Source of the DNA: Pseudomonas sp. CC120222-01a | GTDB lineage: Bacteria > Pseudomonadota > Gammaproteobacteria > Pseudomonadales > Pseudomonadaceae | DNA: 64,000 bases | Assembly (NCBI RefSeq): GCF_003097235.1 | Contig: NZ_QEQQ01000001.1 | Coordinates: forward strand, 372,001 to 436,000 | Reading direction: 5' to 3' | Shown: one piece after another, positions 56,892 to 64,000 of the stretch | How the letters are laid out: every line of letters begins with the position of its first letter | How positions within the stretch are numbered: the first letter of the stretch is position 1 | Made by a program: the position numbers and the translations under genes | Notes under the pieces: model-generated | Database searches by the model: none | What the model was told of the DNA's origin: nothing | Seen by the model: only the letters and a program-made list of their open reading frames with translations

Positions 56892-57214
56892 GCGCTTACC
56901 TCGATCACCACGCTGTCACCCACATAGGTACCGGACAGCGACAGGGTGACCTGCCCGCCCAGCACCGCCACCACGCGCACGCGCTCCAGCTGCAAACGCG
57001 GCTCCCAGCGCCCCAGGGCGCGCGCCACCTCAGCCAGTACCGCGCTTTTCCAGCCCTCGTTAACGGGCAGGTCGACGTAACGGCGCAGGCTACTGCCGTA
57101 CTCCGGGCGCATGCGCCGACTGCCGACGGGCGTGGTCAAAATGTCCTCAATGGACTGTTTCAGGTGGGCGACGCCGGAGAGCGGCTGCCCGGTGCGGCGA
57201 TCCAGTCCGATCAT
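56888..57214 (-). CDS. Phage baseplate protein gpW (gp25-like)
   Basis: 108 residues. GPW/gp25 family: the core SIEDILTTPVGSRRMRPEYGS with the EPR-like DLPVNEG/ALGRWEPRLQLERV parts. Part of the baseplate wedge, and a sheath initiator in T4. Confidence 0.94.
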   Translation of the reverse strand: MIGLDRRTGQPLSGVAHLKQSIEDILTTPVGSRRMRPEYGSSLRRYVDLPVNEGWKSAVLAEVARALGRWEPRLQLERVRVVAVLGGQVTLSLSGTYVGDSVVIEVSA

Positions 57215-57217
57215 GGG

Positions 57218-57451
57218 CTATCCCTGCTGCTCGAAGTCGGGGCGCTTGCGGAGGTAAGCGATGGCCGCCGAGTCATCACCCATCACCACCACCCGAGCAC
57301 CCGTGACTCGCAATTCTCGGAAGTTCGGCATGAGCAGTACGCGTTCCGTGTACTCCTTGTCCCGGAAAGTGATCGGCTTAGCCGGTTCCGGTGCCGCGAC
57401 GATCACCTGCCCCTCCACCTCAACGGTCACCTCATTTTCTGCTTTGGCCAT
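57218..57451 (-). CDS. Small phage protein of unknown function in the baseplate cluster
   Basis: 77 residues (ITFRDKEYTERVLLMPNFRELR). Acidic N-terminus, no membrane segment. Located between gpV and gpW genes, with a 3-bp gap to gpW. I do not recognise the family; it may be a chaperone or a small structural protein. A terminator hairpin lies just downstream of gpV's side (57466-57489). Confidence 0.72.
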   Translation of the reverse strand: MAKAENEVTVEVEGQVIVAAPEPAKPITFRDKEYTERVLLMPNFRELRVTGARVVVMGDDSAAIAYLRKRPDFEQQG

Positions 57452-57465
57452 GTGTCCTCCAGATA

Positions 57466-57489
57466 CGAAAAAGCCCGCATCTGCGGGCT
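57466..57489 (-). terminator. Intrinsic terminator between gpV and the 77-residue gene
   Basis: On the minus strand GCCCGCA (57488-57482) and TGCGGGC (57479-57473) form a 7-bp stem followed by TTTTTCG. It lies 5 bp after the gpV stop. Confidence 0.75.
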
Positions 57490-57493
57490 CGAT

Positions 57494-58054
57494 TCAGTGT
57501 TTGTGGTTGGCCGTGTTGCCGGCCGTATCAATAATCCGGCCGCCACCGTTGATGTCGCCTGTGACCTGCAGAGGCCCCACGATCTTTACATTACCGGTCA
57601 AGGTGATGCTCGCTGACTCGGCCGTGATGGCGTCGTCGGTGAGGACCGCCTTGGTGCTCCCAACTTCAATGGTCACCGTGCCGGACGGCACCTTGATGGT
57701 GTAACTGCTGGCCGCCCAGTCGTAGACCAGGGAACCACCATCATCAAAACGCCAGATTTCGACATGGTCGCGGTTGTCTGGCTGGTCACCGGCGTTCCCG
57801 TACAAGCCTGCCACGAAGGTGCCCTGCGCCGGCTCGCCGCTCGGGCTGACCAGCACGCCCTGCTCGCCCAAGCTCGGCGACCGCCAGTGACGGGCCTTGC
57901 CGGCAGCCTGCGCGTGCCAGCGAACCCAGGCGCTCGTCCAGTTACCGCCATCCGAGACGCGCACACGCGCCGCAGCCAGGTCAACAGCCACCACCGTGCA
58001 GGGGATCACCAAGCAGGCCAACATGCGGTCATGCTGGGCGGATGTGTAACTCAT
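57494..58054 (-). CDS. Phage baseplate spike protein (gpV)
   Basis: 186 residues. P2 gpV family: RVRVSDGGNWTSAWVRWHAQAAGKARHW (OB-fold), LGEQGVLVSPSGEPAQGTFVAGLYG, then a beta-helix stretch and a C-terminal tip ending NTANHKH, where the His pattern could bind a metal as in P2 gpV. It punctures the outer membrane. Overlaps the next gene upstream by 4 bp. Confidence 0.93.
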   Translation of the reverse strand: MSYTSAQHDRMLACLVIPCTVVAVDLAAARVRVSDGGNWTSAWVRWHAQAAGKARHWRSPSLGEQGVLVSPSGEPAQGTFVAGLYGNAGDQPDNRDHVEIWRFDDGGSLVYDWAASSYTIKVPSGTVTIEVGSTKAVLTDDAITAESASITLTGNVKIVGPLQVTGDINGGGRIIDTAGNTANHKH

Positions 58055-58584
58055 GCCATGTCCTCCGGCGCCTGGTACTGATGTTCGCTGCCGGGACCAG
58101 TGTCAGGGCTGAAGCCAAACACCAAACCGCCAGGCGGCTGGTTAGGCCATGGCCATTCCTCGACGCCTAGATAGATAACCTGCACCCACTCCACGACCCA
58201 AACGGCATAGCCATCCAGCTCAGGGCGAGTCCAGTCCCGCTCCGCACGGACAAATTCGGCAAACTCCACTGGCAAGCCCCAGGACTGCATACGCAGAAGC
58301 ACTGCCAGCTGCGCAGCAACGAATGCCGCCACGTGCAGACAGTTCGCCTCCTCTTGCCCAACGATCACGCGGGCCTCGAACCGCGCCTCCACCGCGACCT
58401 CGCCCGTGCCTGGATCCTTTTCTGCCGCCTCGAACCCCGCCAGCTCGATCACCACTGCCGGCGGTGTGATCGTCCTGAGTCCCTCCGGCATGGTCCCGAC
58501 ATAGGCCAAGCCAGGGATCGCTACCTTGATGTGTTCCTCCATGGCAGCGAACACCTGCCCGAGAGGTATCGGATCGTCATCCAT
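58051..58584 (-). CDS. Phage protein, possible tail terminator
   Basis: 177 residues. Order (IPLGQVFAAMEEHIKVAIPGLAYVG.. VEARFEARVIVGQEEANCLHVAAFVAAQLAVLL) suggests an alpha/beta protein of the tail-terminator/completion class, and the location between the gpZ-like gene and gpV fits. The match is by context and general shape only. It overlaps both neighbours. Confidence 0.75.
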   Translation of the reverse strand: MDDDPIPLGQVFAAMEEHIKVAIPGLAYVGTMPEGLRTITPPAVVIELAGFEAAEKDPGTGEVAVEARFEARVIVGQEEANCLHVAAFVAAQLAVLLRMQSWGLPVEFAEFVRAERDWTRPELDGYAVWVVEWVQVIYLGVEEWPWPNQPPGGLVFGFSPDTGPGSEHQYQAPEDMA

Positions 58585-59239
58585 TGCCCGACCTCCGCAA
58601 ATACTTTTGCAGCTCGAAGTTCATTTCCTGCTCCATCACTACCTGCAGGCGCTCGTGCGCTTTACTGGTCCAGGTCTCGAAGTGCGCTCGGGTGTCATCC
58701 AGCGAGATCTTCGCCTTGGCCAAGGGAAAGCGGCTGTCGTTCTCTGAGATCCAACCAGAACTGCGACCTCCGCCACCTGAGACTTCGCTGTCGGGGTAGT
58801 CCTTAGCGTCGAAGTGCTTGCTGGCCGTCCGAATCCAGATGTCTGGGCTGCCGCCATAGACACGTTTGAAAAACGCGCCCTCGTAGCGTCGCCCTGCCAC
58901 CGACACACCCGAGCGGCTCTGTCGCGGCCGCCCAGCCCGACTGGCTTCGATTGGGTTGATACCGAACCACAAGCGGCCCAGCCCATTACTGGAAACCGGG
59001 AACGCCTTAAGACGCTGCCGCACTGCGGCAATTGCAATGCGCTCCTGACGCCCTACATCGCGAGCGATGTGCGTCCGAAGCCAGCGGAGAACCTTGTTGA
59101 TAGCCCGCCGCTGCGCCGCCGCAACCGCCTTGGGGAACAGTTGCGCGAAGTCCTGAAAGGCCTTCAAGTCCTGCGGGTCGACCCGCAGCGAGATCATCCC
59201 GCCGAGGGCCGACTGCTTGTGGTAGCTGCCAACACTCAT
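58577..59239 (-). CDS. Phage minor tail protein Z-like (tail completion)
   Basis: 220 residues. Lambda gpZ-like: FPKAVAAAQRRAINKVLRWLRTHIARDVG..IAIAAVRQRLKAFPVS and a basic middle region. Tail completion factor at the head-tail junction. It overlaps the upstream gene by 4 bp. Confidence 0.85.
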   Translation of the reverse strand: MSVGSYHKQSALGGMISLRVDPQDLKAFQDFAQLFPKAVAAAQRRAINKVLRWLRTHIARDVGRQERIAIAAVRQRLKAFPVSSNGLGRLWFGINPIEASRAGRPRQSRSGVSVAGRRYEGAFFKRVYGGSPDIWIRTASKHFDAKDYPDSEVSGGGGRSSGWISENDSRFPLAKAKISLDDTRAHFETWTSKAHERLQVVMEQEMNFELQKYLRRSGNG

Positions 59240-59550
59240 GGTGCTTTCCTCAGCACAAGTGTGACCAGGCCATCACCGCCCGGCTCGATCGCCACGATCG
59301 TGTAATTTCCACCGCCATCCTCAGGCGGTAGATCAATGAACACCTTCTGCCTAGCCTCGACCCCTGCGTTGTCACCGACCCGGATCACCAGGTGCGGCTC
59401 ACGCAGGGCCGTGCGAATCTGGCCGAGCTTGGGCTGGAGCCAGGGCGCGGAGAACATGCCGAGCACCTCGCGCCCCTCGATCTGCGCCGGATCGCCCAAC
59501 ACCTCGAAAACGGTGTCGTCAACGTCGGCCAGCAGTTCACGGAAGGCCAT
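59236..59550 (-). CDS. Phage head-tail connector (lambda gpFII-like)
   Basis: 104 residues (FRELLADVDDTVFEVLGDPAQIEG.. VLGMFSAPWLQPKLGQ). The size and place, directly after the capsid gene, fit the lambda gpFII/ATP-binding head-tail joining family. Supports a lambda-type head. Confidence 0.8.
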   Translation of the reverse strand: MAFRELLADVDDTVFEVLGDPAQIEGREVLGMFSAPWLQPKLGQIRTALREPHLVIRVGDNAGVEARQKVFIDLPPEDGGGNYTIVAIEPGGDGLVTLVLRKAP

Positions 59551-59552
59551 GG

Positions 59553-60548
59553 TCAGATCGTCAAGCGGATGACGGTGCGAGGGCGGGTGCAGATGTGCAA
59601 GGGGTTGGACTGGGCCTCACCGTCAATGCCCTTACCGAAAGGCATTTCCTCGATCTTGCTGTAGTACGGCAAGCCCTCTGTATTGACGGTCTCGATGTAG
59701 TCCGCCGGCGCGTAGATCGACAGGAACAGATCCGAGACACCCTCTGGCACCAGGCGGGCCTCGTCATCGGGCACGTAGGCCTTGCCGCCGACCTTGCCGC
59801 GATAGCGCTCCCAGCTGATGCCGCCGAACTCGAAGCCCTCTCGCCCATCACCCCGCAGGGCGGCGGCTTGCTGGCTGCCCTTGTAGGTCTCGACCACCGA
59901 CGGGTGAGCGATCAGCTTCTTCCAGAAAGTTTTGCCACAGAACGCACGCGCCCCGGTGGTGGTGACATTGCCGAGCGCGTCCTCCTGCATATCCAACGCG
60001 TCAACGCATTGAGCCTGGATGTTGGTGTTCGGATCGTTGAGGCCCATCGCCAGCGACTGTCGGTTGACCCCAAACATTTTGTAGATGTCCAGCAGCACCG
60101 ACGAGCCGTCGGCGTCGAGCACTTGGCCATTAACTGCGCCCATGCGGTGATACTCGTGAGTAGCGTCCAGCTGGCTCCGCGCCTTGCCCAGCCGCTTGTT
60201 TACTACCGCCTGAACGGCCTGCAGCTCAGTGGTGGAGCCGAACGCACGAATGCCCTGGATCTCGTCAGCCTTGATCGAGAAACGCTGCGGCAGGTGAATG
60301 GTGTTGAAGGGGATGAGCTTCCGCTTGCTACCACCGACCACAAGGCCAGAGGTTCCGCGCTCACCAGCAGGCACCAGAGCGAGCGTATCGCCGTCCTTTT
60401 CGATCTGAACGGTCAGGGTCTGGACGCCCTCTTCGCGGAACAGTCCCAGAGCCGCCAGCCGGCCTGGCACATATTCCTGCTCGTTGATGGCCGCAGTCAG
60501 GGCAGCAACGCCGAAGGCATCGTCTTGAAAAATGGCAATCTCAGCCAT
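59553..60548 (-). CDS. Phage major capsid protein (lambda gpE-like)
   Basis: 331 residues, near lambda gpE (341). HK97-fold capsid of the lambda E subgroup: FGVAALTAAINEQEYVPGRLAALGLF at the start, RKLIPFNTIHLPQRFSIKADEIQGIRAFG, and GKTFWKKLIAHPSV..TYKG; the C-terminus has KAYVPDDEARLVPEGVSDLF. A head decoration gene is directly upstream, as in lambda. Confidence 0.94.
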   Translation of the reverse strand: MAEIAIFQDDAFGVAALTAAINEQEYVPGRLAALGLFREEGVQTLTVQIEKDGDTLALVPAGERGTSGLVVGGSKRKLIPFNTIHLPQRFSIKADEIQGIRAFGSTTELQAVQAVVNKRLGKARSQLDATHEYHRMGAVNGQVLDADGSSVLLDIYKMFGVNRQSLAMGLNDPNTNIQAQCVDALDMQEDALGNVTTTGARAFCGKTFWKKLIAHPSVVETYKGSQQAAALRGDGREGFEFGGISWERYRGKVGGKAYVPDDEARLVPEGVSDLFLSIYAPADYIETVNTEGLPYYSKIEEMPFGKGIDGEAQSNPLHICTRPRTVIRLTI

Positions 60549-60568
60549 GGTGTACTCCAGAAAGTAAG

Positions 60569-60589
60569 AACCCCGCTCAGGGCGGGGTT
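60569..60589 (-). terminator. Terminator-like hairpin between decoration and capsid genes
   Basis: On the minus strand AACCCCGC (60589-60582) and GCGGGGTT (60576-60569) form an 8-bp perfect stem with a 5-nt loop, followed by CTTACTTTC. The T run is short. It lies between the decoration stop (60611) and the capsid start (60548). Confidence 0.6.
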
Positions 60590-60610
60590 GGGAGAAAAGA
60601 AAGGGTCAGA

Positions 60611-60958
60611 TCAACGCAGGATGATAAAACTCGCCGCCAGTGACTTTTCCGCATCACCGTCGAGGCCCGTCAACAGGGCTTCGGTGACCTCGGCCAGCCG
60701 CACCACAGCGCGCCCACGTCGCGAGACATCCGACTCACCGAGGGGGGCGAAGAGAATGCAGACCGCGTTCTCACTACCGTCTTCAGCCTCTGGGTTGTAG
60801 GGCGCAAACTCGCCGCTTGCCGTCACCAGGCCGAGCAGCTGGCCAGCGACCAGAGCCGGACCGGCGACGATGTTGATGGCTTCGCGAGAGATCTTCCCCG
60901 CACCTTCAGAAAGCAGAAACTCACCGGCGTGGACCGGTTCCTGTTGGATGGTGCTCAT
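60611..60958 (-). CDS. Phage head decoration protein (lambda gpD-like)
   Basis: 115 residues, close to lambda gpD (110). EPVHAGEFLLSEGAGKISREAI.. GPALVAGQLLGLV is the typical start. Trimers clamp the expanded capsid. Its start overlaps the protease stop by 4 bp. Confidence 0.92.
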   Translation of the reverse strand: MSTIQQEPVHAGEFLLSEGAGKISREAINIVAGPALVAGQLLGLVTASGEFAPYNPEAEDGSENAVCILFAPLGESDVSRRGRAVVRLAEVTEALLTGLDGDAEKSLAASFIILR

Positions 60959-62112
60959 GCTCGTGCTCCTTTTGTGGCGGCCTGCCGGCGGGCAGCCCAG
61001 ATGTCGGTTGGGTTGGGTAGCTGCGCTTTGACCGTCTCTTGCTCGTCGTCGGCCGGGGGCAGGCTGTTGTCGATTTCGAAGCCCTTGCCGGAGCTGACAA
61101 GCTTCTCGAATAGCCGCGCCCGCACTGCATCAGGCTCCAGGCCTGCCTTAACGTATTCGGCGGTCAGTTCCGGCAGCCGGGCCGACACGCAGAGGTTGTG
61201 GATGCCCTTGGCACGCTTCAACGCGGCCTGCACCGTGGCCGCGTCCGTCAGCTTGGTGGAAGCGATGAGCGGCTCGACCAGGTTGCTGATCCCTGCCTTG
61301 GCGCAGTCCTGGGTGATCATCAATGCCAGCGCAGTCGAGTCGCCTGGGTCAGGGGCTGGAGGCTCGGTCGGGGCTGTCGGGTCACTGCCCGTAGCTTCCG
61401 GCTGTTCGGCCAACTGATCCAGCAGCGCCTTCGGCGTCTGCCGGTATCGCTTCATCGCGGCACCTTGACCGAGGCACGCCTTGACCTCGACCCCGTTGCC
61501 CACTTCATCGGCCAGGCCCAGCGCGAGAGCCTCTTGTGCGGTCAGCCAGGTCTCATCGTTGACCATGCGCCGTAGCTCGGCGTCGTCGATGTCCGGCGCC
61601 TTGGCCTTGTAAGCCGCGATGATCGCCTCGAAAGTCTGGTCGAGAACGTCAGCCACCCGCCGCAAGTCCTCGGCATCGCCGCTGGTCCATGTCCACGGGT
61701 TGTGCACCATCAGCATTGCATTCGAAGCCATCACCAAGCGATAGGCTCCGCACGCAGCGACGCTACCCGCGCTGGCCGCCAGCGCGTCGACACGAGCTGT
61801 GCAGCGCTCGCCCAGCCGGTTCAACGCATTGTGAATGGCCAGCCCGTCGAACAGATCGCCGCCGATGGTGTTGAACGCCACCACCACCGGGGAAACACCA
61901 TCATCGATCGCCTTCAGGTCTTGAATGAATTCATTCGCGGTGATGCCCCAGCCGCCGATTTCACCGTAGATGTAGATCTCGATGGGCGTGGCGTCAGTCT
62001 TGGCATCGCCCCGATTCTCAGCCGCCGCGCTGATCTTGTACCAGTGTTGGTCTTCGACTTTCTGTACCGAAGACGCCTTGTTGAAGATGCGGAACGGCAT
62101 CAACTTTTTCAT
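60955..62112 (-). CDS. Phage ClpP-like head maturation protease with scaffold-like tail
   Basis: 385 residues. The N-terminal 210 residues are a ClpP-fold serine protease (IYIYGEIGGWGITANEF.. FNTIGGDLFDGLAIHNAL, nucleophile Ser in ALAASAGSVAACG, His in LMVHNPWTW). The C-terminal 150 residues are Pro/Ala-rich then helical, probably a scaffold as in lambda gpC/Nu3. It cleaves head proteins during assembly. Overlaps the portal gene by 4 bp. Confidence 0.93.
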   Translation of the reverse strand: MKKLMPFRIFNKASSVQKVEDQHWYKISAAAENRGDAKTDATPIEIYIYGEIGGWGITANEFIQDLKAIDDGVSPVVVAFNTIGGDLFDGLAIHNALNRLGERCTARVDALAASAGSVAACGAYRLVMASNAMLMVHNPWTWTSGDAEDLRRVADVLDQTFEAIIAAYKAKAPDIDDAELRRMVNDETWLTAQEALALGLADEVGNGVEVKACLGQGAAMKRYRQTPKALLDQLAEQPEATGSDPTAPTEPPAPDPGDSTALALMITQDCAKAGISNLVEPLIASTKLTDAATVQAALKRAKGIHNLCVSARLPELTAEYVKAGLEPDAVRARLFEKLVSSGKGFEIDNSLPPADDEQETVKAQLPNPTDIWAARRQAATKGARA

Positions 62113-63599
62113 TTCTTCCCCTTGTCGCTGGACTCGTCGGGGTCATCCTCGACGGCCGGCAAGCTGCTGTAGTTAAGGCCCAGGGCTTTCGCCCGGGCGA
62201 TATCGGCGGCGTTTTCTTCGTCGACCACTTCCGCATCCGTACCGTTGCGTAGGCAGACCTCACTACGCGACGCAAAGCCTGCAGCGATCTCCATGCTGCG
62301 AGACTGAACGTCCTGCACCGGGTGGATGTAGGCCCAGCCTTGGGGCACCCAACGGGTACGCTGGTACTCGCGGCGCCGCTGCGCGTAGTCCGCTAGGTCG
62401 AGCGCACCGGCTAGCACCGCCATGTCCATCCAGGCTCTGCGCACCGGTCGACACAGCTGATGGACGTAGACCTGAAACTGAAGCTGCTCCAGCCGGCGCC
62501 GGAACTCAGTAAGCACCACACGGATTGCCCTGTCGTTCACGCCCTGCATGTCGCCGGTCATGAGTTCGTAGGGCAGTCCCGACCCCGCAGCAGCGGCCAT
62601 CAGCTGCTGCCGCATAAAGTCGGGGTAGTTATTCCCAGCGTCTGGCGGGTCCGAGAACTCGACCTGCTCACCAGGCAGCAGCTCCTGCATCGTGCCGGGT
62701 TCCAGTCCCACCATCGGGGTGAATCCGTCGCGGTCGTACTTGACCGGTGCCCCGGTTAGCGGATCAAGTTGCGGCGGGCCATCCGGTGCCGGCTTGCGAA
62801 CGAAGCCGGCAAACAGGTTGGCCACCTCTTGGCGGAACAGCACCGCGTCGTCAAAGTTGTCCAGGCTGCGTAGACGCTTCAAGACAGGCGCCAAACGCGG
62901 CACGCCGCGAAGCTGGCCGGGCTCCAGAGGCTCGAACACGTGCAGCATCTGCTCGGCCGGGATCCGCACCAGCTGGTTGTAGCCCACATTCAGCGAGGTC
63001 TTATCGCTGGGGTGGTTGCGATAGCACCAGTAGGCCACGCGCCGGCCCATGGCGTTGAATTCGATGCCGGCCCGTATGACGTTGCCGAAGCGGGTCATTT
63101 CGAACTTGTCGTGGGGGACAAACTCCGGCGATAGGCACTGCAGCTGAAGCGGCACAACGTAGCCATCCTCCAGCCGACGCGGGCGCAGGCGAATGAAGCA
63201 CTCACCCGATTGCTCTACCGTGCGTGCCACCAGTGCTTGCAAGCCATAGAAGTCAGTGAGCTGATCGGCATCCGCCTCATCCACCCAGTCCTCCCACAGT
63301 TCCTGCATTACCTTGCGGATCGCCTTGTCGAGCAGTCGCGGGTGCGGCGTGATGCCAGTACCGATCAGGTTGCTGACGCGTTTGTCGATCACGTTGGCGG
63401 CGTAGGGGTCATTGCGCACCGCACTGCGGGAGCGGGAGCGCAGGTTGCGCAAGGCCGGCATGATCAGGCTGTTCACGCCGGTATCCGGCGCATCCCATCC
63501 TGATGAGCGCCGTCCCTCGGCGGCGCCTTCGTAGCTGGCCTTGATCCGCTCGGGCACCAGGATGCCCGAACGACCGAGGGATAAGTAGCGTCCACTCAC
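62109..63599 (-). CDS. Phage portal protein (lambda gpB-like)
   Basis: 496 residues, near lambda gpB (533). Landmarks are RSRSAVRNDPYAANVIDKRVSNLIGTG, QSGECFIRLRPR, FEPLEPGQLRGVP and GDMQGVNDRAIRVVL. Twelve copies form the DNA entry channel. The C-terminus is acidic (PAVEDDPDESSDKG). Confidence 0.94.
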   Translation of the reverse strand: MSGRYLSLGRSGILVPERIKASYEGAAEGRRSSGWDAPDTGVNSLIMPALRNLRSRSRSAVRNDPYAANVIDKRVSNLIGTGITPHPRLLDKAIRKVMQELWEDWVDEADADQLTDFYGLQALVARTVEQSGECFIRLRPRRLEDGYVVPLQLQCLSPEFVPHDKFEMTRFGNVIRAGIEFNAMGRRVAYWCYRNHPSDKTSLNVGYNQLVRIPAEQMLHVFEPLEPGQLRGVPRLAPVLKRLRSLDNFDDAVLFRQEVANLFAGFVRKPAPDGPPQLDPLTGAPVKYDRDGFTPMVGLEPGTMQELLPGEQVEFSDPPDAGNNYPDFMRQQLMAAAAGSGLPYELMTGDMQGVNDRAIRVVLTEFRRRLEQLQFQVYVHQLCRPVRRAWMDMAVLAGALDLADYAQRRREYQRTRWVPQGWAYIHPVQDVQSRSMEIAAGFASRSEVCLRNGTDAEVVDEENAADIARAKALGLNYSSLPAVEDDPDESSDKGKK

Positions 63600-63802
63600 A
63601 GCCCCTTGCCTCCGTGGAATACGCGCACTACGCGGGAGCGTGGCCCGGCGGCATTCGTCAGCTCAGCGCGGATCAAGTCGCGAGCCTTGATGAGCTCGTC
63701 CACCGTTCGATACTCGACGGTACGGTCCGAGTAGCGAACGATCTTTTCACCGCGCGCAATCGCCCGCTCGACAGCGTCGAGGTGTGCTTTTGTGTAGGCC
63801 AT
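63596..63802 (-). CDS. Phage head-tail joining protein (lambda gpW-like)
   Basis: 68 residues, the same as lambda gpW. A starting helix LDAVERAIARGEKIVRYSDRT-type and YRTVDELIKARDLIRAEL are typical of gpW. Between terminase and portal genes, as in lambda. Start ATG 63802 is 1 bp from the terminase stop. Confidence 0.92.
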   Translation of the reverse strand: MAYTKAHLDAVERAIARGEKIVRYSDRTVEYRTVDELIKARDLIRAELTNAAGPRSRVVRVFHGGKGL

Positions 63803-63803
63803 G

Positions 63804-64000
63804 TCAGCGTCTCTTCAGGTAGCCGCTGCTGGAGCTGCGGCGTTGCATGGGTTGGGGCGCGGCCCTTGGAGCCGCCGGTTGTGGCGGTGATGGCGGTTCG
63901 GTGCGCTTGACCGGAACAGACACAGGGGCCGAGGAATGGCTCTCTTCGTCCTGGTCGTCGGTTTCAGGCTCACTGGCCTGAGGCCGGGCTGGCTCCGGTT
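63804..64000 (-). CDS. Phage terminase large subunit, C-terminal fragment (cut by window end)
   Basis: The final 65 or so codons of a minus-strand gene that enters from the right edge. The end is Pro/Ala-rich and finishes RRSSSSGYLKRR before TGA at 63806-63804. This tail and the place just before gpW fit the lambda gpA-type large terminase subunit, the packaging motor. The ATPase and nuclease parts are outside the window. Confidence 0.8.
   Translation of the reverse strand, partial: PEPARPQASEPETDDQDEESHSSAPVSVPVKRTEPPSPPQPAAPRAAPQPMQRRSSSSGYLKRR

Overview
The window comes from a Pseudomonas chromosome, most likely the P. putida group. The evidence is the high GC of the core genes, P. putida-type REP elements (CGCGGG..CCCGCTCCCACA pairs at 2.7, 20.6 and 32.7 kb), a fdsGBAD formate dehydrogenase operon, sfnG, a Res-Xre module and Pseudomonas-only DUF6124/DUF3077 genes. 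No rRNA, complete tRNA, CRISPR array or intact insertion sequence was seen.

Layout of the host part (1-36 kb): two GntR regulators and a lipoprotein; a PACE efflux pump with a divergent LysR regulator; an amino-acid-type chemoreceptor with a FliA-like promoter; an amine/D-amino-acid oxidation set (FAD oxidase, RidA, YkvI-like transporter) divergent from an XRE-cupin regulator; a TauE/SafE exporter; a lower-GC patch of unknown genes (10.6-12.65 kb); an orphan heme oxygenase; a Tat-signal PLP aminotransferase; two toxin-antitoxin operons (Res-Xre and HigBA-like) either side of a decayed arsB fragment; an SOS group (umuC, umuD and a SRAP abasic-site protein, with two LexA boxes) with an MFS gene lodged between umuC and umuD; an SbmA/YddA-type ABC transporter; fdsGBAD; a yjfKLMC-like operon; sfnG with a sigma-54 promoter; DUF3077/DUF6124 genes, one frameshifted; cptA with a ColR-like box; and a PAP2 phosphatase.

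From about 36 to 44 kb the DNA is patchy, lower in GC and accessory. It holds a YafO-like toxin behind an unrecognised helical protein, a lone P-loop ATPase, a small orphan gene between two related hairpins, 11-bp tandem repeats, a two-gene Septu-like (PtuA ATPase / PtuB HNH) defence system, a LexA-boxed XRE protein, a LexA-boxed DNA adenine methylase and an orphan membrane protein.

From 44.2 kb to the window end lies a prophage late region read on the minus strand. From the right edge leftward it runs: terminase large subunit (C-terminus only), gpW, portal, ClpP-like protease, decoration and capsid proteins (a lambda-type head); then a P2-type contractile tail (V, W, J, I, fibre, Tfa, FI, FII, E/E', tape measure, U, X, D); then a GH19 endolysin and nested Rz/Rz1 spanins. 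The phage is therefore a lambda-head/P2-tail mosaic. Integrase, repressor, replication genes, holin and small terminase are not in the window. The points most worth checking are the Septu-like pair and its neighbours, the probable +1/-2 frameshift that makes E', a terminator-like hairpin inside the endolysin gene, and four more hairpins between late genes.
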